In this document: positions 63,338-64,000 of the stretch, in pieces
Layout: the number at the start of each line of letters is the position of its first letter
How positions within the stretch are numbered: the first letter of the stretch is position 1
From: Nitrospira sp.
GTDB lineage: Bacteria > Nitrospirota > Nitrospiria > Nitrospirales > Nitrospiraceae
DNA length: 64,000 nucleotides
Direction of reading: 5' to 3'
Assembly: GCA_031315995.1 (NCBI GenBank)
Contig: JALDRG010000004.1
Coordinates: forward strand, 248,001 to 312,000
The notes under the pieces: model-generated
What the model saw: the letters and a program-made list of their open reading frames with translations, nothing else
Database searches by the model: none
Told to the model about the DNA's origin: nothing
Translations under genes and position numbers: made by a program

Positions 63338-64000
63338 TCAGGCGTTCGTTACCGCAGCAGCGGCCTTAGGCATGAACTCTTTATAGCCATAACGCTCAGC
63401 CAGATATGCCTTCGCTTCGTCGCTGACATACTCGGTAAATTTGTAACGATCATCTTCCACGGTCTTGGCATCTTCCATGACCTTGTCGGTAGGGATCGCA
63501 TACTCGATGTTGCACGACGTGTAGGCCTGGATGTAGGTGGGACCAATATCTCGGGCGATCAACACGGCCTTCTTGATCACGCTTTCCACTCGCCGCGGAT
63601 TGTTCGGCACGACCGTGGCAATATACGAGCAGCCGGCGACTTTGGCCATCGTGACCATGTCCATTTTTTCGAACTTCTTTCCGAGAGGAGCCATTTTCAG
63701 CACAGCTCCACGCGTCGTCATTCCACTTTCCTGGCCACCGGTGTTGCCGTAGACTTCATTGTCCAGCATGATGGTCGTGAATCGTTCCTTCCTGAACCAA
63801 GAATGCAGCACTTGCTGGAACCCGATGTCGGCGGTTCCACCGTCACCTGCGATGACCACCACATCTTTGGGTTTATCGCCGAACCGGAGCCGCAGCCCAC
63901 GTGACAAACCGCTGGCCACGCCATTTTGGTCGCCGTAGTTCCCGTACACGAACGGAATTGCCGCTTGCGAAATCGCCAATCTTCCGCAACCTGCCGTCCC
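63338..64000 (-). CDS. Pyruvate/2-oxoacid:ferredoxin oxidoreductase beta subunit (5' end cut)
   Basis: The last 220 residues of a thiamine-diphosphate enzyme subunit; the frame stays open to base 64000. It starts in view at GTAGCGRLAISQA. ThDP-binding GDGGTADIGF(QQ) and DNEVYGNTGGQESG, which holds the Mg/ThDP Asn, are present, along with a C-terminal YAERYG-type ending. Such enzymes reductively carboxylate acetyl-CoA (or succinyl-CoA) in the reverse TCA cycle or oxidise pyruvate. By eye it resembles the four- or five-subunit enzymes of Nitrospira and Hydrogenobacter. Alpha and the other subunits should lie beyond the right edge. Confidence 0.85.
   Translation of the reverse strand, partial: GTAGCGRLAISQAAIPFVYGNYGDQNGVASGLSRGLRLRFGDKPKDVVVIAGDGGTADIGFQQVLHSWFRKERFTTIMLDNEVYGNTGGQESGMTTRGAVLKMAPLGKKFEKMDMVTMAKVAGCSYIATVVPNNPRRVESVIKKAVLIARDIGPTYIQAYTSCNIEYAIPTDKVMEDAKTVEDDRYKFTEYVSDEAKAYLAERYGYKEFMPKAAAAVTNA

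Noticed and set aside
1..64000. CRISPR arrays, tRNA or rRNA genes, insertion sequences, prophage
   Set aside because: No regularly spaced repeats, cloverleaf sequences, transposases, integrases or phage structural genes were seen on reading both strands.

Overview
The window is chromosomal DNA of about 58-60% GC. Gene content points to a Nitrospirota bacterium, most probably Nitrospira. This rests on a pyruvate/2-oxoacid:ferredoxin oxidoreductase beta subunit at the right edge, an outer-membrane protein of the alginate-export type, a complete GlgE glucan operon, hopanoid genes hpnD/hpnE, and many small proteins and signalling genes. The assignment is inference from families; no rRNA or other taxonomic marker is present. 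I found no tRNA, rRNA, insertion sequence, phage gene or CRISPR array.

Layout. 1-2.3 kb (minus): a Cys-rich-repeat protein cut by the left edge, an unrecognised protein and a YjbQ-family protein. 2.5-8.0 kb (plus): an SH3-like membrane protein, a HAD phosphatase, a tight run of a cobalamin-binding-like protein, HpnD and HpnE (squalene synthesis), then a family-4 uracil-DNA glycosylase. 8.1-12.0 kb (minus): a hypothetical protein, a PEBP-like protein and the TldE/TldD protease pair. 12.0-18.2 kb (plus): the envelope operon uppS-cdsA-dxr-rseP-proS behind a good sigma-70 promoter, followed by an orphan GAF-PilB ATPase. 20.7-27.4 kb (minus): an envelope region with mlaE-mlaF-mlaD, a TPR lipoprotein, three PilZ proteins, a lipid A-type acyltransferase and a second Cys-rich-repeat protein. 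27.6-29.7 kb: a delta-9 type desaturase, a Gly-rich RRM protein and ArfB.

29.8-38.5 kb (plus) is a signalling region: a four-gene histidine kinase/response regulator operon, then small proteins and two regulators whose receiver domains have lost the phosphorylation site. 38.5-42.3 kb has MlaC, an MltC-like lytic transglycosylase and a polytopic membrane protein. 42.7-54.1 kb is one long operon: DUF5752 protein, TreS, TreT-like glycosyltransferase, a GT-A glycosyltransferase, an MscS-type TM-helix protein, GlgE, maltokinase and GlgB. Together these can convert trehalose through maltose and maltose-1-phosphate into branched alpha-glucan, with a possible osmotic link through the channel-like protein.

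54.3-58.3 kb looks like a self-contained sigma-54 module: a -24/-12 promoter with an IHF-like site, a small secreted protein of unknown function, a large porin, and a GAF-AAA+-Fis activator. 58.6-64 kb holds small basic and hypothetical proteins (one apparently starting at ATC), a RhlE-like DEAD-box helicase, a DUF3574 lipoprotein, a CsbD-like protein and the truncated oxidoreductase gene.

Most promising for follow-up: the sigma-54 secretion/porin module, the ATC-start gene, the MlaF-like ATPase lacking several catalytic residues, the paired pseudo-receiver regulators, and the clamp-binding motif on the uracil-DNA glycosylase.
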